Shown in pieces: positions 1 through 11,822 of a stretch of DNA of 64,000 nt. Origin of the DNA: Thinopyrum elongatum (taxonomy: Eukaryota > Streptophyta > Magnoliopsida > Poales > Poaceae); the NCBI GenBank assembly GCA_011799875.1, contig CM022302.1:203900086-203964085 (forward strand), read 5' to 3'. The position numbers were made by a program, and so were the translations under genes. Position 1 is the first letter of the stretch, and every line of letters begins with the position of its first letter. The notes beneath the pieces were generated by a model. That model made no database searches, was not told the DNA's origin, and worked only from the letters and a program-made list of their open reading frames with translations.

Positions 1-324
1 GGTGCAAGCCAGTTTTGCACATGCGGAACACTTGGGTTAAACTTGATGAGCCTAGCATGTACAGACATGGCTTCGGAACACAAGAGACCAAAAGGTCGAA
101 CACGAGTCATATAGTAGATATGATCAACATAGAGATGTTCACCATTGAAACCACCTCATCTCACGTGATGATCGGACTTGGGTTGGTGAATTTGGATCAT
201 GTTACACTCGGACAACTGGAGGGATGTTGATTTGTGTGGGAGTTCTTAGGAAATATGATTAACTGAACTCATTTATCATGAACAGTAGTCTAAAATTGCC
301 TTTGCAAATTTATGTTGTAGATCA

Positions 325-1116
325 ATGGCTCGCGCAGTAGCTCCCCTGAATTTCAATACGTTCCTAGAGAAAGTTAAGCTGAAAGGTATTGTAAGCAATT
401 ATGCGGACTAGGGCCATAGTCTGAGGATTGTCCTCACTGCTGCACAAAAGGCTTATGTCCTTGACGCACCGCTCGGTGTGCCAACACCTCTAGCGTCGTC
501 TGTGGATGTTGTGAACATCTGGCAGACACGTTCTGATGACTACTTGATAGTTTAGTGCGCCATGCTTTACGGCTTAGAATCGGGTATCCAAAGGCATTTT
601 GAATGCCATGGAACCTATGAGATGTTCCAAGAGCTGAAATTGGTATTTCAGGCTCATGCCCGTGTTGAGAGGTATGAGACTGCTAACAAGTTCTTTGCCT
701 ACAAGATGGAGGAGAATAGCTCAGCCAGTGAGCATGTGCTCAGAATGTCTGGGTGCTACAATCGCTTGAATCAAGTGGGAGTTAATCTTCCAGATAAGAT
801 AGTGATTGACAGAGTTCTCCAGTCACTATCACCAAGCTACTAGAGCCTCGTGATGAACTATAACATGCAAGGGATGGAGATGATCCCGGAGCTGTTCGCT
901 GTGCTTAAGGCCCGAAGGTAGAAATCAAGAAGGAGCGTCAAGGGTTGATGGTTAACAAGACCACTAGTTTCAAGAAGGGCAAGGGCAAGAAGGGAAACTT
1001 CATGAATGGCAAGCCAGTTGCCGCTAAAGTGAAGAAACCCAAGGTTGAACCCAAACCCTAGACTAAGTGCTTCTATTGTAAGGGGAATGGTCACTGGTAG
1101 CGGAACTACCCCAATA
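325..1116 (+). pseudogene. Copia gag remnant with zinc knuckle
   Basis: A gag-like frame opens at the ATG at 325 and is broken by in-frame stops (near 407, 553 and 841) and a frame change near 918. The segment 562-843 reads a UBN2/retrotran_gag-type helical domain. At about 1063-1112 a CX2CX4H-type zinc knuckle (KCFYCKGNGHW) is visible, followed by a stop and a tyrosine where the last cysteine should be. In the family, Gag forms the virus-like particle and the knuckle binds RNA. This copy cannot make it. Confidence 0.8.
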
Positions 1117-1374
1117 GATAAGAAGGCTGGCAACGTCAACAAAAGTATATTTGATATACATGTGATTGATGTGTACCTTACTAGTACTCCTAGTAGCGCC
1201 TGGGTATTAGATACCAGTTCAGTTGCTGATATTGGTAACTCAAAACAAAAGCTGCGGAATAAACGAAGACTAGCTAAGCGCGAGGTGACGATGTGTGTTG
1301 GAAGTGTTTCCAAGGTTGATGTGATCACCATCGCACGCTCCTCTACCTTCGAGATTAGTGTTGAACCTAGATAA
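1117..1374 (+). pseudogene. Copia aspartic protease remnant
   Basis: The frame continues after the zinc knuckle into a segment ending at a stop near 1372. The protease active-site motif, normally DTG(S/A), reads DTSS at 1210-1221, so the conserved glycine is replaced. The C-terminal part of the protease is missing: sequence jumps near 1340-1360 to the pre-integrase region in another frame. The family's enzyme cuts the Gag-Pol polyprotein; this copy is judged inactive. Confidence 0.7.
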
Positions 1375-2839
1375 AAGTTATTTGGTGTCTGCATTAAGCA
1401 TGAACATGATTAGATCGCGTTTATTGCAATACGGTTATTCATTTAAGTCAAAGAATAATGGTTATTCTGTTTACATGAATAATACCTTCTGTGGTCATGC
1501 ACCCATTGTGAATGGTTTATTGAATCTCGATCGTAGTGATACACATGTTCATAACATTGATGCCAAAAGATGTAGAGTTGATAATGATAGTACCACTTTC
1601 TTGTGGCACTGCCGCTTAGGTCATATTGGTGTAAAGCGCATGAAGAAACTCCATGCTGATGGACTTTTGGAGTCACTTGATTTTGAATCACTTGACACAT
1701 GCGAACCATGCCTCATGGGCAAGGTGACTAAGACCCCGTTTTCTGGAACAATGGAACGGGCAAGTGACTTGTTGGAAATCATACATACTGATGTGTGCGG
1801 TCCGATGAGCGTTGATGCGCGCGGTGGATATCGTTACTTTCTCACCTTCACCGATGATTTGAGTAGACATGGGTATATTTACTTAATGAAGCACAAGTCT
1901 GAGACGTTTGAAAAGTTCAAGCAATTTCAGAGTGAAGTTGAGAATCATCATAACAAGAGGATCAAATTCCTACGATCTGATCGAGGAGGAGAGTATCTGA
2001 GTTATGAGTTTGGCAATCACTTAAGACTATGTGGAATAGTTTCACAGATGATGCCACCTGGAACACCACAGCGTAATGGTGTGTCCGAACGTCGTAATCG
2101 TACCTTATTGGATATGGTGCATTCTATGATGTCTCTTGCCGATCTGCCACTATCGTTTTGGGGTTATGTGTTAGAGACGGCTGCATTCACTTTAAATAGG
2201 GCACCATCTAAGTCCGTGGAGACGACACCGTATGAACTGTCGTTTGGCAAGAAACCTAAGTTGTCATTTCTTAAGGTTTGGGGCTGCGATGCTTATGTCA
2301 AAAGGCTTCAGCCGGAAAAGCTCGAACCCAAAGCGGACAAATGCATCTTCATAGGATACCCAAAAGAGACGGTTGGGTATACCTTCTATCTCAGATCCGA
2401 AGGCAAAGTGTTTGTCGCTAAGAATGGGTCCTTTCTCGAGAAAGAGTTTCTCTCGAAAGAATTGAGTGGGAGGAAGATAGAACTTGATGAGGTTGTTGAA
2501 CCTTTACTTCAAATAGAGAGTAGCGCAACACAGAAAGATGTTTCTATGGCACCTACGTCGGTTGAAGAGGAAGTTAATGATGATGATCATGAAGCTTCAG
2601 ATCAAGTTACTATCGAACCTCGTAGGTCGACGAGGGTACGTACAACTCCTGAGTGGTACGGTAACCCTGTCTTAGAGGTCATGTTGTTGGACAACGGTGA
2701 ACCTACGAACTATGGAGAAGCGATGGTGGGCCCGGATTCTGACAAATGGTTAGAGGCCATGAAATCCGAGATGGGATCCATGTATGAAAACAAAGTGTGG
2801 ACTTTGGAAGTATTACCTGAAGGGCGAAAGGCCATTTAG
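1358..2839 (+). pseudogene. Copia GAG-pre-integrase and integrase core
   Basis: A 493-codon open stretch. First comes the GAG-pre-integrase domain with the HHCC zinc-binding pattern (WHCRLGH, then CEPC; about residues 80-125). Then comes an rve integrase core with the aspartate in HTDVCGP, the DD in TFTDDLSR, RSDRGGEY, and the glutamate in NGVSERRNRT. A C-terminal linker with WGCDAYVK and FIGYP follows. The residues expected for DDE catalysis are present. It ends at a stop at 2837-2839, just before the RT domain, so it is separated from RT/RNase H by stop codons. This is the best preserved domain of the element. Confidence 0.88.
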
Positions 2840-2841
2840 AA

Positions 2842-4273
2842 TAAATAGATCTTCAAGAAGAAGACAGACACGGACGGTAATGTCACCGTCTATAAAGCTC
2901 GACTTGTGGCAAAGGGGTTTTCACAAGTTCAAGGAGTTGAGTACGATGAGACTTTCTCACCCGTAGCGATGCTTAAGTCCGTCAGAATCATGTTAGCAAT
3001 AGCTGCATATTTCAATTATGAAATCTGGCAGATGGATGTCAAAACAACGTTCCTTAACAGTTTCCTTAAGGAAGAATTGTATATGATGCAACCGGAAGGT
3101 TTTGTCGATCCAGAGAATGCTGACAAAGTGCGCAAATTCCAGCGGTCCATTTATGGGCTGGTGCAAGCATCTCAGAGTTGGAATCTTTGCTTTGATGAGG
3201 TGATCAAAGCGTTTGGGTTTATACAAGTTTTCAGAGAATCTTGTATTTACAAGAAAATGAGTGGGAGCTCTATAGCGTTTCTAATATTATATGTGGGTGA
3301 CATATTGCTAATTGGAAACAATACAGAACTTTTGAAAAACGTGAAGGAATATTTGAACAAGAGTTTTTCAATGAAGGACCTAGGAGAAGCTGCTTTCATA
3401 TTAGGCATCAAGATCTATAGAGATAGATCGAGATGCTTAATAGGACTTTCACAAAGCATATACCTTGATAAGATTTTGAAGAAGTTCAAAATGGATCAGT
3501 CCAAGAAGGGGTTCTTGCCTGTTTTGCAAGGTGTGAAGTTGAGTCAGACTCAATGCCCAGTGACTACAGAGGATAGAGAGAAGATGAGTGTCATCCCCTA
3601 TGCTTCTGCCATATGCTCTATCATGTATGCGATGCTGTGCACAAGATCGGATGTCAGCCTTGCCATAAGTATGGCCGGAAGGTTCCAATGTAATCCAGGA
3701 ATGGATCACTGGACAGCGGTGAAGAATATCCTTAATTATCTAAAAAGAACTAGGGAAATGTTTCTCGTTTATGAAGGTGATCAAGAGCTCTTCGTAAAGG
3801 GTTACGTCGATGCAAGCTTTGACACTGATCCAGATGACTCTAAGTCTCAAAGCGGATACGTATATATTCTAAAAGGGGGAGCGGTAAGCTGGTGCAGTTC
3901 CAAGCAAAGCATGGTATCTGATTCTACATGCAAAGAGGAGTACATAGTTGCCTCAGAGGAAGCTAAGGAAGGTCTCTGGATGAAGCAGTTCATGACAGAT
4001 CTTGGAGTTGTGCCCAGTGTATTGAACCCAATGACTCTGTTCTGTGACAACACTGGTACCATTGCTCTAGCCAAGGAACCAAGGTTTCACAAGAGGACCA
4101 GACACATAAAGCGACGCTTCAACTCCATCCGTGATGCAGTAAAGGAGGAGGACATAAACATTTGCAAAGTACATACAGATCTGAATGTTGCAGATCCACT
4201 GACTAAAGCTCTTCCACGGGCAAAACATGATCAACACCAGAACTCTATGGGTGTTAGATTCATTACCATGTAA
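2842..4273 (+). pseudogene. Copia reverse transcriptase and RNase H
   Basis: The frame reads from about 2850 (GNVTVYKARLVAKGF) through RVT_2 and Copia-type RNase H to a stop at 4271-4273. Landmarks: QMDVKTTFLN, the polymerase active-site box, and for RNase H GYVDASFD, an SKSQSGYV strand and VADPLTKAL near the C terminus. The active-site box reads YVGD at 3290-3301 where the family has YVDD, so one metal-binding aspartate is lost. A stop pair (near 2837-2848) separates it from integrase. Known role: copies element RNA to DNA and degrades the RNA strand. This copy is predicted catalytically dead. Confidence 0.88.
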
Positions 4274-4292
4274 TACTAGATTATTGACTCTA

Positions 4293-4307
4293 GTGCAAGT
4301 GGGAGAC
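4293..4307 (+). other. Polypurine tract of the Copia element
   Basis: GTGCAAGTGGGAGAC lies directly before the LTR start. This is the usual position and composition of the plus-strand primer in this family; the same motif occurs at the other Copia element (21125-21144, minus strand). Confidence 0.75.
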
Positions 4308-6091
4308 TATTGGAAATATGCCCTAGAGGCAATAATAAATTGGTTATTATCATATTTCGTTGTTCATGATAATCGTTTATTATCCATGCTTTAATTGTAT
4401 TGATTGGAATCTCAAATACATGTGTGGATACATAGACAACAACATGTCCCTAGTGAGCCTCTACCGGACTAGCTCGTTGATCAAAGATGGCTATGGTTTC
4501 CTAGCCATAGACATGAGTTGTCATTTGATAACGGGATCACATCATTAGGAGAATGATGTGATGGACAAGACCAAACTATAAACGTAGCATGTGATCGTAT
4601 CAAGTTTATTGCTATCATTTTCTGCATGTCAAGTATCTATTCCTATGACCTTGAGATCATGCAACTCACTGATACCAGAGGAGTACCTTGTGTGTATCAA
4701 ATGTGGCAACGTAACTGGGTGACTATAAAGATGCCCTACAGGTATCTCCGAGGGTGTCTGTTGAGTTGGCAAGGATCAAGACTGGGATTTGTCACTCCGT
4801 ATGACGGAGAGGTATCTCGGGGCCCACTCGGTAATACAACATCAAAATGAGCTTGCAAGCAATGTGACTAAGGAGTTAGTCATGAGATGTCGTATTACGG
4901 AACGAGTAAAGAGACTTGCCGGTAATGAGATTGAACTAGGTACGGAGATACCGACGATCGAATCTCGGGCAAGTAACATACCGATGGACAAAGGGATGTG
5001 CATACGGGATTGGCTGAATCCTTGACATCGAGGTTTGACCGATAAAGATCTTCGTTGAATACGTAGGAACCAATATGGGCATCCAAGTCCCGCTATTGGT
5101 TATTGACCGTAGTGGTTTCTCGGTCATGTCTGCATAGTTCTCGAACCCGCAGGGTCTACACACTTAATGTTCGGTGACGCTAGAGTAGTATTGGGATATT
5201 TATGTTGGTGACCGAATGTTGTTCGGAGTCCCGGATGAGATCACGGACATCACGAGGAGCTCCGGAATGGTCTGGAGGTAAATATTTATATATGGGAAGT
5301 CATATTTTGGTCGCCAGAAAGGTTTCGGGCATTGTCAGTATTGTACTGGGAGTGCCGAAAGGGGTCCGGGGGTCCGCCGGGGGGGGGGGGTCTACCTGCC
5401 CCGGGGGGCCACATGGGCTGTAGGGGGTGCACCTTGGCCTATATGGGCCAAGGGCACCAGCCCTAAGGGGCCCATGCGCCAAGAGAGAGGAAAAAGGAAG
5501 AGTCCTACGTGTGGAAGGCAACCACGAGGTGCCTTGGGAAGGGAGGAAACCTCCCTAGGCCTAGCCGCACCACCTCCCTGGAGGAGGGGCCAAGACTGCG
5601 CACCAACCCTTCTCCTTGCCTCCTATAAATAGTGGGGGAGAGGTAGGGGCTGGACACACCCCATCCACGCCCCGGCGACAGCCCTACCTCTCCCAAAACC
5701 CCGTTTTCTCCTCAGATTGGTTCCGGCAGCGTTTGGAGAAGCCTTGCTGGGATTGCACCACCACCATCTCCACCACGCCGTCGTGCCGGTTGAGATCCCA
5801 TCTACTTCTCCTCTCTTGCTTGCCGGATCAAGAAGGAGGAGATGTCATCGAGCCGCACGTGTGTTGAACGCGGAGGTGGCGTCCGTTCGGCACTTGGATC
5901 GGGAGTTCGCGGGACGGATCGTGATTGGATCGCTAAGATGTTGGACTACATCAACCGCATTTCTTAACGCTTCCGCTTAGTGATCTACATGGGTATGTAG
6001 ATCCAATCTCTCCTCTCATAGATGATCATCTCCTAGATTCATCTTGGTGAGCATAGGAAATTTTTTGTTTCCCATGCAACGTGCCCCAACA
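4308..6091 (+). repeat. 3' LTR of the Copia element (1784 bp)
   Basis: It starts TATTGGAAATATGCC (the canonical TG is mutated to TA) and ends CCCCAACA. A TATA box TATAAATA lies at 5624-5631, with a G-rich stretch at about 5365-5410. Length and ends fit Angela/BARE LTRs. ORFs inside it are incidental. Flanking sequence after 6091 (AAGTA) may be one TSD copy, but the other is outside the window. Confidence 0.85.
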
Positions 6092-6173
6092 AGTATATCT
6101 TTAGATCTTGCAACTGAATATTTTAGTTTCTTGTTTATCACTAGTTTGGTTTATAAAAGAAAACTATAAAAAA

Positions 6174-7079
6174 ATGGAATTGAGGTTGCCTCATATTATT
6201 CGTCTTTATAATGTCTTTCGTGAAAATGATGGAAAGGAAAATTGTGCTCAATTAATAGAAGAAGAATTCAATAAAATGTTTGGCATAAAATCTTTGAATG
6301 ATGAGCATGATTGCAATGTTGTTAGTATGAATTATTTGAATATCCATGATGCTAATGATATACAAAGCCATAAGCTTGGGGATGCTATGTTTGATGAAGA
6401 TGATATTTTTAGTCCCCCAACTTTTGATGAGAATATTTATTATGATGAAAGCATGCCTCCTATCTATGATGATTATATTGATGAAAGTGGGTTTGGAAGA
6501 GTGTCAACTCTAGGTAATGATCCCACTATTTTGGAGGGTGTTGAATCTTATTGTAATAATTATGAAAGTGGATTTGGAGAGGTCATGACTTTATTTAGTG
6601 ATGAATCCACTATTTTGGAAGAGGTTTCAATTGATTATGAAAACAAAGTTCCTATCTATGATGATTATGGTGATGACATGTATGATATAAAGAGTAATCA
6701 TAACCATGAAACTTGTCATCACGATTTTAATGTTCAATTTGATTATGTCAACCAAGTATCTCATGTTAGTTATTTTCTTGAGTTTGCTCCCACCACTATG
6801 AATGAGAATAAATTTGTTTATGTGGAGAGTAATAAAATTTCTATGCTTGTGGATCATGAAAAGAATGCTTTATGTGATAGCTATATCATTGAATTCATTC
6901 ATGATGCTACTGAAAATTATTATGAGAGAGGAACTTATGCTTTTACATATCTCAATAATATCAAGTTTCCTCTCTATGTGTTGAAAATCTTGAAGTATTG
7001 CTTGTTTTGCCTTCCTATGCTAGTTGATTCTTGTTCCCATAATTTGCTTGCTCACAAAATCCCTATGCATAGGAAGTGA
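6174..7079 (+). CDS. Env-position acidic ORF of Gypsy element, unknown function
   Basis: About 301 codons from the ATG at 6174; an earlier in-frame ATG at 6108 lies in AT-rich leader. I do not recognise a named domain. The protein is very acidic and rich in Asp, Glu, Asn and Tyr, with imperfect internal repeats: PPIYDDY / VPIYDDY and ESGFGRV / ESGFGEV with TILE after each. Near the C terminus is a hydrophobic stretch (PLYVLKILKYCLFCLPMLV) that could be a membrane segment. Position between the lost integrase and the 3' non-coding tail is where Athila-like elements carry an env-like or extra ORF. It is intact over this length, but upstream sequence is truncated, so it may be only a C-terminal part. 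Confidence 0.55.
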   Translation: MELRLPHIIRLYNVFRENDGKENCAQLIEEEFNKMFGIKSLNDEHDCNVVSMNYLNIHDANDIQSHKLGDAMFDEDDIFSPPTFDENIYYDESMPPIYDDYIDESGFGRVSTLGNDPTILEGVESYCNNYESGFGEVMTLFSDESTILEEVSIDYENKVPIYDDYGDDMYDIKSNHNHETCHHDFNVQFDYVNQVSHVSYFLEFAPTTMNENKFVYVESNKISMLVDHEKNALCDSYIIEFIHDATENYYERGTYAFTYLNNIKFPLYVLKILKYCLFCLPMLVDSCSHNLLAHKIPMHRK

Positions 7080-9454
7080 GTTAGGCTAAAATGTGCTAGT
7101 CATATGCTTCATGATGCTCCCGTTATGTTTCAACTCTTATCTTTTATGTGAGCATCATTAGAATCATCATGCCTAGCTAAAAGGCATCAAAGAAAAGCGC
7201 TTGTTGGGAGACAACCCAACATTTACATCTACTGTTTTTATGTGTTCACATGATTAAGATACTGTATTAATCATGTTTTATAGCCTTTGTTTCAATAAAG
7301 TGCCAAGTAAAGCCTTTGGGATAGTGTGGATGATAGTTGACTTGATTCTGTGCAAAAACAGAAACTTTTGCGCCCAGTAACATAATTGTAAAAAATCACT
7401 GGAGTGTACAAAAATTCAGAATTTTTTACAGTTTATCTACATACAAATTTTATACGTTTTCCTAATTTTTCAGAATTTTTGGAGTTACGGAAGTGTGAGT
7501 ATAATTGCACTCTTAACAGACTGTCCTGTTTAAACAGATTGCTATTATGTTTGCATTGTTTGCATATGTTTGCCTGTTTAATGACTCTATTTGAGGATAG
7601 GAGTATTAAATATGCAAAGGCATTTAGTATGCAATGTTAATTAATAATTTTAGTGATTTTCTACAGTAGAGAATGATAAGGTTATTGCATTGATTTATAC
7701 TAACTTATCTCACAAGTTCTTGTTGAGTTTTGTGTGGATGAAGTTTTTAAGATTTAGGGAAACCGTGATATAAAAGGAATTAAGGAGACACAAAATCTCA
7801 AGCTTGGGGATGCCCAAGGCATCCCAAGATAACATTTCAAGAAGTCTCAAGCATCTAAGCTTGGGGATGCCCCGATAGGCATCCCACCTTTCTTCATCAA
7901 CAACTATCGGTTAGTCTCGGTTGAGCCTAAGTTTTTGCTTCTTCAGATGATGTGTGCTATTCTTGGAATGTCATTTTATTTTGTTTTGTTTGCTGCTTTA
8001 ATAAAATACTTAGATCTTAAGGTCTTTAAATGAGAGAGAGAGAGAGTCCTCAAATGGCTACCCATTTACTTAACTACTCGTTTGATTTTCACTTACATCT
8101 TTTTGGAGTAGTTTTGTCATTTACTCTCGTGCTTCACTTATATCCTAAGAGTAAACTGTTGAATCAATTGAATATCATAAAGTTGAAATTATATAATCTT
8201 GTATCATACCTAGTAGTATCTTCACATCGGGTTTCGAAAGTGAAATATTTTGAAGCTTGACAATCACAGTATTGGTCATACAAGCAATTCATGAATGATT
8301 AGTATAAGGAAGAGAAATTTCACATACAAATATATTATCTTGGACATCTTCTATGATTGTGAATACCCACTAATTATTTTCAAACTTGAGCAAATTAGTT
8401 GAAGTTGGACAAGGAAGACAACGTAATGAATTATTGTTGTGTATATTTGCAGAGAAGTTATATTGTTATGGATCCTCCAACATGTGGTGTTTGCTTAGGA
8501 TCTTTTGCTAGCCAAAAATTCATACTAAGTAGAGATACTACTTGTGCATCCAAAAACCCTTAAACCCAATTTCTTGCCATGAGGTACCACCATACCGACC
8601 TATGGATTGAATAAGATCCTTCAAGTAAGTAGTCATCGGTGCATAAAGCAATAAAAATTGCTCCTAAATATGTTTGATCTTTTATTGTAAGGGAAAATAA
8701 GCGTTGTACAAACTTGTGATGGCAAAGTAATAAAAGCGACGAACCGCATAATAAAGGTTGCAATCATAAGGGGCAATATAACATGACGTTCCTTTGCATT
8801 AAGATATTGTGCATCCAAAAATAATAAGCGCATGACAACCTCTCCTTCCCTCTGTGAAGGGCCTATCTTTTACTTTTCAGTATTTACTTTTATGCAAGAC
8901 TCAATAGTATACATTCTCATTTCAACCTCAATTATTCTCTAGTTGGCAAGCATCATGTGGTGGGGAAAGATCTAGGCACATATGGCCAGTCAAATATATT
9001 TGATCATGATTTATTATTGTTGACAATTATCTCTATGATAAATGAGTTGGGAGGCGAACCATTAAGCCCCTATCTTTCTCTGTGTTTGATGGATGCCATT
9101 TGTTCTAAAAATATGCTTTGAGTACTAGCAATCATAGAAGACTATATGATGATTGAGTATGTGGAGCTCTTACTTAGACTTCTTTGAGAATAAGTTGAAT
9201 TGCAATTGTTTGGTGACTAAGAACATAGGTTGTTAAGTTTCTAGAGAATTTTTTATTTGAACCATAACATATGAATTGGTTGCTACTTTAACATGATAAG
9301 TTTTATGAGAAAGAGTTGTTGTTATGATGCTAGGAAAAGTGATTGAAATTATCATTGATCAAACTTACACACTATGCTAGCATTCACACTTCATAAATTA
9401 TTTGTTTTATGATTTACCTACTCGAGGACGAGCAGGAATTAAGCTTGGGGATGC
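7080..9454 (+). other. Non-coding 3' tail of the Gypsy element
   Basis: AT-rich, with no supported gene. It holds AAGCTTGGGGATGC motifs at about 7801, 7858 and 9441 (a further copy lies inside the ORF at about 6371), a short (GA)n run at 8031-8045, and the polypurine tract directly before the LTR at 9455. Long non-coding tails before the 3' LTR are usual in Athila-like elements. Confidence 0.65.
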
Positions 9455-11047
9455 TGATACATCTCCAATCTATCTACAATTTTATATGGTTTTGATATGA
9501 TTTGAATGGAACTAACCCGAACTGACGCTGTTTTCAGCAGAACTACCATGCTGTTGTTTTTTGTGCAGAAATAAAAGTTCTCGGAATTGGACGAAACTTT
9601 TTGATGATTTTTTTGGAAGAAAAGAGAAATAATGGAGCAAAGAACCACCAGAGGGGGGCCCCTACTGCCCAAAAGACACCAGGGCACGCCACCCCCCTGG
9701 CGCACCCTGGTGGGTGGTGGGCCCCCTGAGGCCCATCTTCACGTGATTCCAACGCTGAAAAATCCAATATATTCAGAAGACCCCGAAAGTTAACCTAGAT
9801 CAGAAGTTCCGCCGCCGCAAGCCTCTATAGCCATGAAAAACCAATCTAGACCCTGTTCTGGCACCCTGCCGGAGGGGGAAATCATCACCGATGGCCATGT
9901 TCATCATCTCGACGGCCACCATGATGAGGAGGGAGTAGTCCACCCTCGGGGCTGCGGGTTTGTACCAGTAGCTATGTGTTTAATCTCTCTCTCTCTCTCT
10001 CTCTCTCTCGTGTTCTTGAGTTGGCACGATCTTGATGTATCACGAGCTTTGTTAATATAGTTGGATCATATGGTGTTTTCCCCTCTCTATCTTGTTGTGA
10101 TGAATTGAGTTTTCCCTTTGAGATTTTATTTTTATCGGATTGAATACTTTTATAGATTTGAGAGCACTTGGTGTATGTCTTGCTAGGAATACCCGTGGTG
10201 ACAATGGGGTATCATATTGATTCACTTGATATATGTTTTGGCACTCAACTCGTGGATTCCCGAGGTGACATTGGGGTAATCTATGCATAGGGGTTGATGC
10301 CCGTTTTCGTCCTTGTTTCTCCGATAGAAATCTTGGGGCACTCTTTGAGGTTCTTTGTGTTGGATTGAGTATTATGAATCTGAAATTATTTGATGCATAT
10401 CGTATAATCAATTCACAGATACTCGCGGTGACATTAGAGTATCTAGGTGACATTAGAGTTGGTTGATGTGTATCATATGGTGTTATTTTAGTATGAACTC
10501 TTGGATAGATTGATCGGAAAGGTTAACTTTGAGGTGGTTTCGTACCCTACAAACAATTTCTTCTTATGTTCTCCGCTAGATAGGAACTTTGGAGTGATTC
10601 TTCATCGCACGTGAGGGATGGTTATATGATCCAATTATATTAGCATTGTTGAGAGATTGCACTAGCGAAAGTACGGACCCTAGGCCTCATTTTCAAGCAT
10701 TGCAATACCGTTTATGCTCCGTTTTATCAATTGCTACCTTGCTGTTTTTTATTGTTCCTATTACAAAAATCAATATCTACTATCATTACTACGCTTGTAT
10801 CACCATCTCTTCTCCTAACTAGTGCATCTATACAAATTACCATTGTATTTGGTGTGTCGGGGACACAGGAGACTTTTTGTTATTTGGTTGCAGGGTTGTT
10901 TGAGAGAGAACATCTTCATCCTACGCCTCCCATGGATTGATAAACCTTAGGTCATCCACTTGAGGGAAAATTGCTATTATCCTACAAAACTCTGCGCTTG
11001 GAGGCCCAACACGAGTCTACAATAATAAAGTTGCGTAGTAGACATCA
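9455..11047 (+). repeat. 3' LTR of Athila-like Gypsy element (about 1593 bp)
   Basis: It starts TGATACATCTCC after the purine tract and ends GTAGTAGACATCA, the end I recognise for this group. It contains a (CT)n microsatellite at about 9985-10009 and repeated phrases around TGACATTGGGGTA/TGACATTAGAGTA between 10200 and 10460. ORFs inside it have no support. Confidence 0.75.
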
Positions 11048-11822
11048 AACACTGACGGGGTAGCCGCGGCGAGCCCCCGGTCCTCGCCAACGCACCAAGC
11101 TCCTGACATGGCCACGCGAGCCCGACGTGTGTGCCGATGCCGCCGGTAGAGGAGGAGGCCACATAGAGCCCCCAGCACTCGGCGGGGCACGCGGCCCTCA
11201 CAGGAGACGAAGGCACGGAGCTTGAGCGGAGGCCTGATTCCGAGCCCTCGTGTGCCATGACGGTCGAGAGCGGCGTGGAGGCGCAACCCAGCTGGGCATT
11301 GACGCTTGTGAGCGACAATGTCCGGATGCAGATGGGCGGCCTTTCCGAGGTTGTCGAGAGGGCCACGGACGACCACGTGCGGAGGCTAGGGCAGCAACAC
11401 GGGCGCAACAAAATGTTCCACGCCCTTTCGCAGCGCGCGCGGCTGTCGCGCACTTTACCAACGAGAAGACTGCGGAGCCCCTCGACGACAACGATGCTAG
11501 CTACCTCGACTTCTACACCAAGCTCGTTGGGAAGATGGAGGAGGGGGCCACGAAGGTGGACGAGACCCTCGAGGAGGAGAACCATGACCTCCTAAGCCAG
11601 GCGACGACTCAGATCTTCAGCAACCTCTTCTGCGGCGACGCCAACTTCGACTTCGACAGGGTGATGAGCCCTACCCCGGTAGAGCTTCGCAACGGGCTCG
11701 AGAAGGAGGTGCAGGACCACATGGCGGCCTACAACCAGCGGTTCACGCCTGTCAACGACGGCTCTACGGAAGACGTCAACGTTGTTGGCAACGACGGGGA
11801 TGACAACGCCTCATCCGCCTAG
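11048..11822 (+). pseudogene. C-terminal part of a gypsy-type accessory ORF
   Basis: Coding-like GC-rich sequence; the last part (about 11440-11822) reads a helical, acidic protein with EEGATKVDETLEEEN, then LFCGDANFDFDRVMSP and a C-terminal acidic tail ending at a TAG at 11820-11822. This resembles the end of the 'putative gypsy type transposon' accessory protein found in many grass Gypsy elements (recognition from memory). Two overlapping frames (11250-11822 and 11257-11595) suggest a frameshift near 11440. The 5' part is cut at the LTR boundary at 11047. Function of the family is unknown. Confidence 0.5.

Larger units (their letters stand above)
1..6091 (+). mobile_element. Copia LTR retrotransposon, Angela/BARE/WIS-like, 5' LTR outside window
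   Basis: The internal region and 3' LTR of a Ty1/Copia element are present. Domain order gag, protease, integrase, RT, RNase H is the Copia order. The LTR begins with the ATTGGAAATATGCCCTAGAGG type of sequence and ends CCCCAACA, which I recognise from the Angela/BARE/WIS group. Positions 1-324 are the 5' leader, without a convincing ORF; the primer-binding site lies upstream of the window. The coding region carries several stops and loses catalytic residues, so it is non-autonomous. The element interrupts the Gypsy element that resumes at 6092. Confidence 0.88.
6092..11047 (+). mobile_element. Athila-like Gypsy element, 3' portion
   Basis: The 3' part of a Ty3/Gypsy element: an ORF in the env position, about 2.4 kb of AT-rich non-coding sequence with repeated AAGCTTGGGGATGC motifs, and a 1.6-kb LTR. 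The 5' part, including gag and pol, is cut off where the Copia LTR ends at 6091. The LTR start TGATACATCTCC and inner parts (GACGCTGTTTTCAGCAGAAC) match the LTRs of the element at 54752-63561, so the two are related families (Fatima/Sabrina/WHAM group, from memory). Confidence 0.8.

Noticed and set aside
1045..1374. Independent small gene overlapping the Copia gag/protease
   Set aside because: It is the protease frame of the same element; the opposite-strand ORF at 858-1394 is a shadow.
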